The notes under the pieces were generated by a model. The model was not told where the DNA came from. It searched no databases and saw only the letters and a list, made by a program, of their open reading frames with translations. A stretch of 9,552 nt of DNA from an uncultured Microcaldota archaeon (GTDB taxonomy: Archaea > Micrarchaeota > Micrarchaeia > Micrarchaeales > Micrarchaeaceae), in assembly GCA_903858385.1 (NCBI GenBank), contig CAIOIN010000127.1, positions 1 through 9,552 on the forward strand, read 5' to 3'. The translations under genes were made by a program, and so were the position numbers. Each line of letters begins with the position of its first letter. Within the stretch, counting starts at the first letter, position 1. Of the stretch, positions 1 to 5,644 are shown piece by piece.

Positions 1-11
1 TCCGCACAAAT

Positions 12-25
12 CCCCGTATGCGGGG
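12..25. other. Short GC-rich hairpin
   Basis: CCCCG at 12-16 pairs with CGGGG at 21-25 around the four-base loop TATG. On the minus strand it lies about 26 nt after the stop of the small membrane-protein gene (stop at 51). It could stall or protect that transcript's 3' end. No T-run follows, so it is not a typical archaeal terminator, and it also falls inside a short open frame (42 to 1, minus strand) that reaches the window edge. Confidence 0.25.
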
Positions 26-50
26 CAGAGCCGCTCCAGCATTTATGGCC

Positions 51-197
51 CTATTTCCTATTTTGAAGAAGCCTTACGATTATCACAATTATCGCGATAA
101 CAACCAATATATGGATTAATTCTCCCCCAATACCGGTTATGAATCCTAACAGCCACAAAACAACCAATATCAGTGCCACAGTCCAAAATAGATCCAT
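51..197 (-). CDS. Small two-helix membrane protein, DUF5670/Lmo0937-like
   Basis: This 48-residue protein starts at ATG 197-195 and stops at TAG 53-51. It is almost entirely two hydrophobic helices: about residues 3-21, rich in L/V/I with a WLLG motif, and about 28-43, followed by a basic tail RLLQNRK. The link GIGGELIHILVVIA matches my memory of the DUF5670 (Lmo0937) family, in which a W-L-L-G first helix, a short Gly turn and an x-x-H-I-L second helix are typical; the usual length is about 45-55 residues. The family's function is unknown, so I give only a membrane location. A TATA-like stretch at 231-240 and GTGT at 205-202, in the same register as other ribosome sites here, support a separate short transcript. 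The family call is from memory of the pattern. Confidence 0.72.
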   Translation of the reverse strand: MDLFWTVALILVVLWLLGFITGIGGELIHILVVIAIIVIIVRLLQNRK

Positions 198-230
198 TCA
201 TACACCCATTATACCATCAACTGAAAGTAT

Positions 231-240
231 TAAATAAATA
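231..240 (-). promoter_or_regulatory. TATA-like promoter of the small membrane-protein gene
   Basis: On the minus strand this reads TATTTATTTA, centred about 38 nt before the ATG at 197. Archaeal transcription starts about 25 nt downstream of the box centre, giving a leader of roughly 10-13 nt with room for the GGGTG at 207-203. Inferred from position and composition only. Confidence 0.45.
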
Positions 241-298
241 TCTAAAACCGGATCAGCTTCGGCTAAATAAGAGAGCGGGTCCATCCTTACATGGCCGA

Positions 299-574
299 CT
301 AGCTCAGGCGCTTGATTATGTGGTAGCCGAACTGGGTCTTCACTATCCCTGAGACTTGTCCCTTCTCAAGCGCGAATGCAGCCTGCTCAAACTCCTTCAC
401 CATCATACCCTTCCCAAATTCTCCCAAATCTCCCCCGTGCTTTCTGGAGCCATCGATTGAGTACTGCTCAGCCATCTTCGCGAAGCTCTCGCCATTGTTG
501 ATCTTCTGCAGCACCTCCTGAGCAACAGACAGCTTCTCGACCAGTATGTGCGCGCACCTTATTTTGTTGGACAT
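299..574 (-). CDS. Single-domain parvulin-type peptidyl-prolyl isomerase
   Basis: This 91-residue protein is a complete stand-alone parvulin domain (PpiC family), which speeds cis/trans isomerisation of peptide bonds before proline. It has the family landmarks in order: AHILVE (7-12) on the first strand with the active-site His9, a helix around 17-28, FAKMAEQYS (31-39), the loop GGDLGEFGKG (47-56), the hydrophobic pocket segment EFEQAAFAL (61-69) and the closing strand QFGYHIIK (81-88) with the second conserved His. It has no signal peptide or membrane segment, so it is probably cytoplasmic. Its ATG lies only 9 nt after the encoded CCA of the upstream tRNA-Val, with GTGA at 582-579, so no room is left for its own promoter and it is probably read from the tRNA promoter. 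Family assignment is secure; substrates are unknown. Confidence 0.92.
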   Translation of the reverse strand: MSNKIRCAHILVEKLSVAQEVLQKINNGESFAKMAEQYSIDGSRKHGGDLGEFGKGMMVKEFEQAAFALEKGQVSGIVKTQFGYHIIKRLS

Positions 575-578
575 AGAA

Positions 579-582
579 TCAC
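579..582 (-). promoter_or_regulatory. Ribosome binding site of the parvulin gene
   Basis: GTGA is followed by four bases (TTCT) and the ATG at 574. It begins two bases after the tRNA CCA, so processing at the tRNA 3' end would leave a leader of about 9 nt consisting of this site and its spacer. Confidence 0.6.
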
Positions 583-583
583 A

Positions 584-658
584 TGGTGGGCTCGAGGAGA
601 ATTGAACTCCTGGTCTTTACCTTGTGAAGGTAACGTCTTACCACTCGACTACGAGCCC
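584..658 (-). tRNA. tRNA-Val (anticodon CAC), CCA encoded
   Basis: Read on the minus strand, all cloverleaf parts are present. The acceptor stem GGGCTCG (658-652) pairs with CGAGCCC (594-588). The D arm has GTC/GAC with the GG of the D loop. The anticodon stem TTACC/GGTAA closes the loop TTCACAA, giving anticodon CAC, which reads GUG (valine). A 5-nt variable loop follows, then the T arm AGGAG/CTCCT with loop TTCAATT. The discriminator is A (587) and CCA is encoded at 586-584. There is no intron. The parvulin gene follows 9 nt downstream on the same strand. Confidence 0.95.
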
Positions 659-680
659 CTAGAATGAAATGTTTATTAAA

Positions 681-690
681 GATTAATAAT
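681..690. promoter_or_regulatory. Shared divergent TATA-like element (tRNA-Val / adenosyltransferase)
   Basis: GATTAATAAT on the plus strand, ATTATTAATC on the minus strand. Its centre is about 24 nt from the adenosyltransferase ATG (709) and about 27 nt from the tRNA 5' end (658), the right distance for both. The 50-bp gap between the genes is A/T rich throughout, so the exact boxes may differ. Leaderless transcription of the adenosyltransferase is inferred, since no Shine-Dalgarno is seen before its ATG. Confidence 0.45.
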
Positions 691-708
691 GTTATTTAAT
701 GGGTTCTT

Positions 709-1254
709 ATGGCGTACTACACGGGCACGGGCGATTGCGGCTGCACCGGCACTCTCGGAAAAGCAAGGCTCGGAAAGAACGACAAGCTCATAGTCGCGAT
801 AGGGGACATAGACGAATTGAACAGCGCGATAGGCGTTGCGATAACCACTCTGACAGAAAAGCATGTCTCGGGCATGCTCATGCGCGTCCAGAACAATCTT
901 TTCGTTGTGGGCGCAGAGCTTGCTGCGTCGCTCAACGGCACAGAATCAATGCTCAAGGAGCGCATAACTGCGCAGAAGGTCAAAGAGATCGAAAAGGCGA
1001 TAGACGAGCTCGGCGCCACCTTCCCAGAACCGAAGAAATTCGTGCTTCCGGGCGGGTCTGACGGTGCTGCGCACCTGCATCTCGCAAGGGCAGTGTGCCG
1101 AAGGGCAGAAAGATCCGTCATCGGTGCCAAATCCGAGGCGAAGATAAACGAGGAGCTTCTGAAATACCTCAACAGGCTTTCATCATTCCTCTTCGTTGCA
1201 GCGCTGCACGCGAACAGCAAGGAAGGAGTGGAAGAGAGGAATCCAGTCTACTGA
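709..1254 (+). CDS. PduO-type corrinoid adenosyltransferase
   Basis: This 181-residue protein matches the PduO/MMAB family of ATP:cob(I)alamin adenosyltransferases, which move the adenosyl group of ATP onto cob(I)alamin to make coenzyme B12. Seen in order: the N-terminal ATP loop TGTGDCGCTGTLG (5-17), the DELNSAIG motif (35-42), FVLPGGSDGAAHLHLARAVCRRAERS (111-136 region) with the Arg-rich ATP/corrinoid helix, and NRLSSFLFVAAL (155-166). Family members usually have Lys or Asp after TGxGD; Cys10 here is unusual, as is Cys12. The length is normal. It is probably cytoplasmic and allows corrinoid salvage for a B12-dependent enzyme that is not in this window. No Shine-Dalgarno precedes the ATG, so the mRNA is probably leaderless. 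Its TGA abuts the stop of convergent scpB with no space between. Confidence 0.9.
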   Translation: MAYYTGTGDCGCTGTLGKARLGKNDKLIVAIGDIDELNSAIGVAITTLTEKHVSGMLMRVQNNLFVVGAELAASLNGTESMLKERITAQKVKEIEKAIDELGATFPEPKKFVLPGGSDGAAHLHLARAVCRRAERSVIGAKSEAKINEELLKYLNRLSSFLFVAALHANSKEGVEERNPVY

Positions 1255-1731
1255 TCAAAGGTTGAAGTACTCCTTGAACTTCTGCGTTGTCTCTATCTTC
1301 TTGGTCCTGCCTACCCTTGCCGCCTTGACGAAGTCCTTTTCAGTGAGCTCCTTCACGTGGTCGTATATCGAACTGCCGAAGGCCTTGACCAAGGCACTTT
1401 GCATCACTGGCTCGTTCTTGCCTATGTAAGCCAATATCCTGAGCGAGCTCTTCGATATGTCTGGTGCGCCCGCAAGGGTGTTGACCTTGCTTATGTATTC
1501 GTTCCTGACCCCGAGCAGGTATTTCTCCCCAATTTTCGATACCACTAACGCGCAATTCCTTGCTTCGTAATCAGTTATCAATTCGTTCATGACCGTCTTG
1601 ACGTAGCCCACTGCTGCAAGGCCCATGATCCCTCCGAGTTCCTCGGCGCCCATCGCCCTGCCGGAGGTGAAGAGCGCGGCCTCCGCTATTCTTTTGTACT
1701 CATCGCTCCTCTTTTCATCTGCCACTTGCAT
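1255..1731 (-). CDS. scpB: Segregation and condensation protein B (ScpB)
   Basis: A 158-residue winged-helix protein that, with ScpA, forms the kleisin complex of SMC in chromosome condensation. The first winged helix spans about residues 10-75 (RIAEAALFTSGRAMGAEELG, then VVSKIGEKYLLGVR); the second spans about 80-155, with the characteristic LRILAYIGKNEPVMQSALVK and a hairpin ending KAARVGRTKKIETT. This order and length fit archaeal ScpB. I chose ATG at 1731, overlapping the scpA stop (1715) by 17 nt; a TTG at 1740 in the same frame would add MKA and is possible. The overlap implies translational coupling with scpA. The stop sits directly against that of the convergent adenosyltransferase gene. 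Confidence 0.88.
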   Translation of the reverse strand: MQVADEKRSDEYKRIAEAALFTSGRAMGAEELGGIMGLAAVGYVKTVMNELITDYEARNCALVVSKIGEKYLLGVRNEYISKVNTLAGAPDISKSSLRILAYIGKNEPVMQSALVKAFGSSIYDHVKELTEKDFVKAARVGRTKKIETTQKFKEYFNL

Positions 1732-2467
1732 CGCCTTCAAGCTTTATGAATATCTCGTTGAAGAATTCCTCCTGCATGAGCATCACCTTGTTCATGTGCG
1801 CCAGGAACAGGAGCGGAACGAAGAGATCGAGCAGCATGCTCTCCATGTTGCCGAATTCTCTCGAAACGCGCGCGAAAGTCGTTACTCCTTCCCGGTCCGC
1901 GCTCTTCTTCACCAGGCCGAAAGCGGCGTCTATCTTCTCGTCTATGTCGTCCTTGCTCAGAACCAGCCTGTCCATGAGCGGAATGAACCTTTCATGCTCT
2001 ATCGTCTCGCGCTTGGTGCTGGTCTTTATCGCATCGTCAAGCGCTTCCATCAATTCGTTGAGCGATATCTTCCTTCCGGGCTGCATCCTTGCACGAGGCA
2101 GCAGCTCTGGCACTTCGGGCGCAATCCTTCCCTGCATCATCTCCGGCACCTCCTCCACAACCGGCTCTGCGAAGATGCCCATGTTCTCGCTCTTCATCCG
2201 CAGTAAAATAGAAGCCGCAAGCATTATGTTCGAAGGCACGTGCAGGTCCATGACCCGCATTTCCTTGACTATCGCCATGTAGCTGTCCACTACCTTCGAG
2301 AGGTCTATGTCCCAAGGATCCAGCTGGTTGGTCTCTACGAGCTCTATGAGCAGTTCTCGCCAAGTGGCGTTGCTGACGAGGGACTCCAGGTCTATGCCCT
2401 TCTCGGTTCCCTGCTTGTATGTGCTAATGCTGGCTGCTACTAGTGATGCCATTGGCACACTTTCCAT
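1715..2467 (-). CDS. scpA: Segregation and condensation protein A (ScpA kleisin)
   Basis: A 250-residue kleisin subunit that bridges the SMC ATPase heads and binds ScpB. The N-terminal part holds the family signature: TWRELLIELVETNQLDPWDIDLSKV (35-59) followed by a helical segment with HVPSNIMLAASILLRMKSE (76-94). A variable, acidic and Pro-rich linker (about 98-130) follows, then a helix-rich region, and a C-terminal winged-helix part with REGVTTFARVSREF (192-205) and LDLFVPLLFLAHMNKVMLMQ (213-232), the usual ScpA end. The start is ATG 2467; an internal ATG at 2452 (MASLV) is possible. A TATA element sits 34 nt upstream, next to the htpX stop. The gene overlaps scpB by 17-26 nt. The smc gene is not in the window. 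Confidence 0.9.
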   Translation of the reverse strand: MESVPMASLVAASISTYKQGTEKGIDLESLVSNATWRELLIELVETNQLDPWDIDLSKVVDSYMAIVKEMRVMDLHVPSNIMLAASILLRMKSENMGIFAEPVVEEVPEMMQGRIAPEVPELLPRARMQPGRKISLNELMEALDDAIKTSTKRETIEHERFIPLMDRLVLSKDDIDEKIDAAFGLVKKSADREGVTTFARVSREFGNMESMLLDLFVPLLFLAHMNKVMLMQEEFFNEIFIKLEGDASGR

Positions 2468-2496
2468 GAAGATGGTCGTTAAACAGTGTAAGGCAA

Positions 2497-2505
2497 AATA
2501 TATAT
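2497..2505 (-). promoter_or_regulatory. TATA-like promoter of scpA-scpB
   Basis: ATATATATT on the minus strand, directly after the htpX stop (2512-2510) and centred about 34 nt before the scpA ATG. This predicts a leader of about 8 nt, and scpAB expression at least partly independent of lemA-htpX. Confidence 0.5.
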
Positions 2506-2509
2506 TCCT

Positions 2510-3412
2510 TCAGTACATCTTCTCGAGTATCGCTATCCTGTCATCAATCGGCGGGTGTGTCGAGAATATCCCTGTCATGTTCTTCTTGGTGAACGGATTC
2601 GCGAAATACATCTGTGCGGTAACCTCGTTCGCGCTCCTCAGGCTCTGTGCTCCCGGATTTGCCGAATAAGCCTTCAGCTTCTTGAGTGCGTTAGCCAGTG
2701 ATCTCGGATCCCTTGTTATCCTTGCGCCGTTCGCGTCGGCCATGTACTCCCTCTTCCTTGACACCGCGAGCCTTATCAGCAGCGCGAAGAAGGGAGCCAG
2801 CAGGCCCACCACGAACGCGAGCACCAGTATGATTGCACCGCTTTCGTTACGTTTGCCCCCTCCCAAATTGCCCCCGAAAATGAGCATGTTGCGCATCAAG
2901 ACGGCCACCAATCCTATAACGCCGGCGAACGCAATCGCTATGGTCATCACCTGTACGTCGTTGTCGGCGACGTGCGATATCTCGTGGGCGATGACGCCCT
3001 GCAGCTCCTGCTTGTTCATCATCTGCAGCAAACCGGTTGTGACTGCCACGCACGGTGCGCTATGCTTGCCTGTCGCAAAAGCATTGGGATTGGGGTCGTT
3101 GATTATGTAAACTTTAGGCATCTTTATCTGCGTCGCGAGCGCTAGCCCTTCCACAACCGAGTACAATGTCGGGTATTGCTTCGGGTCCGCTTCCGTCGCT
3201 TTCGACACCGCAAGGACAACCTTGCTGCCGTACTGGTAAGTCAACAGAGCGTATATCGCCACGAGGACCAATCCGAAGGCGAATGAGAACAGGCCGCCAC
3301 CGAAAAGTACGACGACCGCAAATATAACCAACGCGAAAAGCATGCCGAACAACAGCATCAGGACCAGAGACTTTACCTGGTTCTTGGCTATCTCGTCAAA
3401 GAAGCTTGCCAT
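2510..3412 (-). CDS. htpX: HtpX-type M48 membrane zinc metalloprotease
   Basis: A 300-residue integral membrane endopeptidase of the M48B family, which degrades damaged or misfolded membrane proteins. There are two N-terminal membrane helices (about 14-36 and 41-60), then the cytoplasmic catalytic part: PKVYIINDPNPNAFATG (99-115), the zinc motif HEISH (143-147, Glu144 catalytic), two further helices (about 155-175 and 192-215), and REYMADANGARI (221-232), whose Glu222 is the third zinc ligand. It ends with FSTHPPIDDRIAIL (283-296), the standard HtpX tail. Length and motifs are normal and no key residue is missing. It starts 6 nt after the lemA stop, with GTGA (overlapping that stop) six bases before its ATG, so the two are co-transcribed. 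LemA and HtpX genes are paired in many genomes. Confidence 0.95.
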   Translation of the reverse strand: MASFFDEIAKNQVKSLVLMLLFGMLFALVIFAVVVLFGGGLFSFAFGLVLVAIYALLTYQYGSKVVLAVSKATEADPKQYPTLYSVVEGLALATQIKMPKVYIINDPNPNAFATGKHSAPCVAVTTGLLQMMNKQELQGVIAHEISHVADNDVQVMTIAIAFAGVIGLVAVLMRNMLIFGGNLGGGKRNESGAIILVLAFVVGLLAPFFALLIRLAVSRKREYMADANGARITRDPRSLANALKKLKAYSANPGAQSLRSANEVTAQMYFANPFTKKNMTGIFSTHPPIDDRIAILEKMY

Positions 3413-3418
3413 TGCAAG

Positions 3419-4030
3419 TCACTTCTTCCTGCTTTTCGCACCGGTCTTCTTCGGTGCGCTGTCGGCGTCGTCGCTGTCGCTTGTCAAGTCCACCTTCACG
3501 GGCTCGCTTGCCTCATCCGGAGCCTTGAAGAAGTCTGTTGCCTTGAAGCCGAACATGCCGGCGAATATGTTGCCCGGGAATTGCTGTATCGCCGTGTTAT
3601 AATCAAGCACGTAATCGTTGTAAGAAGTTCGAACGAACGATATCTTGTCCTCCGTGTTCGACAGCTCATCCTCTAGGTTTTTGTAAGTCTCGGATGCCTT
3701 AAGGTCCGGATAACCCTCTGCCACCGCGAAGATGCTCTTCAGCGCCGTGCTGATCTGATTGTTTGCCGCAGCCTTGTCCTGCAATGAGCCGGTGACTATC
3801 GAGCTCCTAAGCTTCGTTATCTGCGTGAGCGTGCTCTTCTCGTACTTCATGTAGCCCTTCACGGTCTCTACAAGATTCGGTATGAGGTCGTATCTCCTCT
3901 TGAGCTGCACATCTATCTGCGCAAGCGCATCCTGCACCCTGTTCCGCTTGGTTATCAATCCGTTATAAGTACCGTAAACGATTACTCCAAGCACCACTAC
4001 GCCTCCTACAATCCAAATTACTACGGACAT
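3419..4030 (-). CDS. lemA: LemA family membrane-anchored protein
   Basis: A 203-residue LemA family protein. One N-terminal membrane helix (about 3-21) is followed by the family's long helical bundle: YNGLITKRNRVQDALAQIDV (22-41), LKRRYDLIPNLVETVKGYMKYE (43-64), and the C-terminal signature SYNDYVLDYNTAIQQFPGNIFAGMFGF (136-162). After the core lies a low-complexity tail (about 170-203), acidic and Ser-rich and then Lys-rich, that looks disordered. LemA function is not settled; its frequent pairing with HtpX or other M48 proteases suggests a role in membrane-protein quality control, perhaps as a scaffold. It is the first gene of the lemA-htpX unit, with a TATA element about 32 nt before the ATG and no clear Shine-Dalgarno. 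Confidence 0.93.
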   Translation of the reverse strand: MSVVIWIVGGVVVLGVIVYGTYNGLITKRNRVQDALAQIDVQLKRRYDLIPNLVETVKGYMKYEKSTLTQITKLRSSIVTGSLQDKAAANNQISTALKSIFAVAEGYPDLKASETYKNLEDELSNTEDKISFVRTSYNDYVLDYNTAIQQFPGNIFAGMFGFKATDFFKAPDEASEPVKVDLTSDSDDADSAPKKTGAKSRKK

Positions 4031-4057
4031 GCTATCAACGAATTATAAGCAGTATAA

Positions 4058-4066
4058 CTATAAAAT
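4058..4066 (-). promoter_or_regulatory. TATA-like promoter of lemA-htpX
   Basis: ATTTTATAG on the minus strand, centred about 32 nt before the lemA ATG (4030), predicts a leader of a few bases. It lies in the 56-bp gap after the Trm5-like gene, whose 3' end may also use this T-rich stretch to terminate. Confidence 0.45.
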
Positions 4067-4086
4067 GGTAACTATATCCACCGCTT

Positions 4087-5136
4087 TTACTTTCTGGAAA
4101 TTTTATCGACACTGAAGTCTATGACGAGTTCCACCTCCTTTGCCGAATAGGGCCTCACGACCCTATGGCCCAACATCCTTGCTTTATATCCCTCATCTTT
4201 TGCATGCGTTCTGATCCTCTTCCACGAATCTGCGAGTACGCTCTCCGCACTGCCAAAAACGTAAAGATGGATTACCGACTTCCTCTTCGCCATTCTGACT
4301 ATCGGGTCGAGGAAATCCAGGCTTACCGTGGGCATCGGCACTATTATCCGGTCTGCATATCCTACATACCTTCCGCATACCTTCCTGACATCCCCAAACT
4401 CCGCCTTCGCGTTCTGCGTCTTGTTGAACATTATATTATGCTTCATCGCATCGTACGCATGCTTGTTCGGCTCGATGCCGATAACAACAGTATCCGGATG
4501 CCCTTTCGCAATCTCTATCACGAATGGGCCTACTCCTGCCCCGACTACTATCACGTGCTCCTTGTTCCGCACGAGCGAAGTTACCCTAGACCTTTCGAAA
4601 GAGAGCTTGCTGGAAAAGAAGACCTGCCTGGCATCGAACCTGAACGTGCAGTTATTTTCCCTATACTCCGCAATGTAGTTCTTCGCGCCTGCAATATGCC
4701 GCAGCTTTCTCTTTCTGTAGACGCCATAAACGCCCCCGACTTTTGCCAGTACCGTCCTGACTCTCGGGGTCGCCGCCATCAGCGCCTGCGCTATCCTCTT
4801 TTCCTTCTTCTTCAACTCGTCAGAGAGCTCAATGATCGCCAGGTTGCCCAGAAGCTCGTAGCCTCTTGCAAGCTGCTCCCGCTCCCTGACGCTAAGGATC
4901 TTTTCCAGTGCCTCCCTGTAATCGACTCTTACCGATCTTTTCGCGCTCCTCATCCCTACCAGCGCGATTCCAGCCTTGGAGATAAGCTTTTTAGCTTTTG
5001 CATCAGTAACTATTACTGGAAAATAGACATAGCTGCGGCTATGCACGGTCTCTCTGGACCTGTCGAAGGCGCTAAGGCTTGACAGAAGCCTCCTCGCGTT
5101 CTCGGCATCTCGCTCCGGGATCTTGGCATACTGCAT
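4087..5136 (-). CDS. Trm5/Taw2-family tRNA methyltransferase
   Basis: A 349-residue class I SAM-dependent enzyme of COG2520. Trm5 makes m1G at position 37 of tRNAs; close relatives act in wyosine synthesis. The N-terminal D1-like part is MQYAKIPERDAENARRLL to YVYFP (1-40). The middle domain has LLGNLAIIEL (95-104), VRTVLAKVGGVYGVYRKRKLRHIAG (126-150) and VFFSSKLSFERSRV (172-185), which correspond in order to Trm5 D2. The SAM site is VVGAGVGPF (197-205) with the acidic residue in IGIEPNKHA (219-227). The post-motif ADRIIVPMP (261-269) has Pro where Trm5 often has the Asn of NLP. The frame stays open upstream to 5286, but ATG 5136 matches the family N-terminus and lies 28 nt from a TATA element, so a leaderless start is most likely. 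Trm5 and Taw2 cannot be separated here. Confidence 0.85.
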   Translation of the reverse strand: MQYAKIPERDAENARRLLSSLSAFDRSRETVHSRSYVYFPVIVTDAKAKKLISKAGIALVGMRSAKRSVRVDYREALEKILSVREREQLARGYELLGNLAIIELSDELKKKEKRIAQALMAATPRVRTVLAKVGGVYGVYRKRKLRHIAGAKNYIAEYRENNCTFRFDARQVFFSSKLSFERSRVTSLVRNKEHVIVVGAGVGPFVIEIAKGHPDTVVIGIEPNKHAYDAMKHNIMFNKTQNAKAEFGDVRKVCGRYVGYADRIIVPMPTVSLDFLDPIVRMAKRKSVIHLYVFGSAESVLADSWKRIRTHAKDEGYKARMLGHRVVRPYSAKEVELVIDFSVDKISRK

Positions 5137-5159
5137 AGAAACATTTTGGGATAAGGAAA

Positions 5160-5169
5160 GATTTAATAC
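5160..5169. promoter_or_regulatory. Shared divergent TATA-like element (Trm5-like gene / spt5)
   Basis: GATTTAATAC on the plus strand, GTATTAAATC on the minus strand, in the middle of the 61-bp gap. Its centre is about 28 nt from the Trm5-like ATG (leaderless) and about 33 nt from the spt5 GTG, leaving a leader of roughly 8-10 nt that holds the GTGA at 5190. It is the only strongly A/T-rich block of suitable length in the gap. Confidence 0.45.
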
Positions 5170-5189
5170 TTTCAAGAGTTTGCATTTAA

Positions 5190-5193
5190 GTGA
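5190..5193 (+). promoter_or_regulatory. Ribosome binding site that sets the spt5 start
   Basis: GTGA followed by TATT and the start GTG at 5198. The same GTGA-N4-start spacing occurs at four other genes here, which favours this GTG over the in-frame ATG at 5123 that would overlap the divergent Trm5-like gene. Confidence 0.6.
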
Positions 5194-5197
5194 TATT

Positions 5198-5644
5198 GTG
5201 TATTTCGTTGTAAAAGTCACCGCCGGCCAGGAGAGGATCGCAGCAAACATGCTGCAGAACAAGATAACGCCGCAAGAATCCCCCATCTATTCGATACTGG
5301 TCGTGGAGGGCTTCAGGGGCTACATAATAGTCGAGGCGGAGAACGAGCTTTCGATAAGGCAGTTCATAACAAAGGGCAGGAACATAAGAGGGATACTGCC
5401 GAAGCCGCTCAGCGATGAGGAACTGGGCAAGCTGATTGCCGTGAGGGGCAAGGCCGCCGGCATAGAGAAAGGAGATATAGTCGAGTTCACCAGTGGGCCC
5501 TTCAAGGGCTACAAGGCCAAAGCGCTGAAGGTCGACGAGATCAAGGACGAGGTCACAGTTGAACTTATGGACGTTGTCGTGCCAATACCGATAACGACGA
5601 AGATGAACACGGCAAAGGTAATACAAAGAGCGAACAAGATGTAG
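5198..5644 (+). CDS. spt5: Transcription elongation factor Spt5 (NusG homologue)
   Basis: A 148-residue archaeal Spt5, which binds the RNA polymerase clamp, with Spt4 as partner, and promotes processive elongation. The NGN domain covers about 1-80, beginning YFVVKVTAGQER (2-13) and including ILVVEGFRGYIIVEAE (33-48 region). The KOW domain covers about 88-140, with GIEKGDIVEFTSGPFKGYKA. Length is normal. I start at GTG 5198 because the family begins at this strand and a GTGA lies at the right spacing; an ATG at 5123 would add 25 residues unlike the family and overlap the divergent gene's start. Archaeal spt5 often follows secE; no secE is present here. The rpl11 gene follows after 7 nt. Confidence 0.92.
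   Translation: MYFVVKVTAGQERIAANMLQNKITPQESPIYSILVVEGFRGYIIVEAENELSIRQFITKGRNIRGILPKPLSDEELGKLIAVRGKAAGIEKGDIVEFTSGPFKGYKAKALKVDEIKDEVTVELMDVVVPIPITTKMNTAKVIQRANKM

Noticed and set aside
1..41. Remnant of a tRNA 3' end at the left edge (ACAAATCCCCG resembles a T-loop)
   Set aside because: The bases before it cannot form the 5' side of a T stem in the proper register, and no acceptor pairing is visible.
620..630. tRNA-His reading of the TTGTGAA loop on the plus strand
   Set aside because: The T-loop, D-loop GG and 3' CCA are in place only on the minus strand, where the anticodon is CAC (Val).
717..1220. Minus-strand open frame of 167 codons opposite the adenosyltransferase
   Set aside because: A Ser/Pro/Ala-rich shadow of a clearly recognised gene, with no promoter or ribosome site.
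4165..5082. Plus-strand open frame of 305 codons opposite the Trm5-like gene
   Set aside because: Arg/Leu/Tyr-rich composition typical of an antisense shadow; the minus strand carries the conserved SAM motifs in order.
5123..5197. In-frame ATG at 5123 as the spt5 start
   Set aside because: It would overlap the start of the divergent Trm5-like gene and add 25 residues not seen in Spt5. GTG 5198 has a GTGA site at the spacing shared by four other genes.
5137..5286. Upstream extension of the Trm5-like frame by 50 codons to an ATG at 5286
   Set aside because: The extra residues do not resemble the family N-terminus, overlap spt5 on the other strand, and pass the TATA element at 5160-5169. ATG 5136 fits the family.
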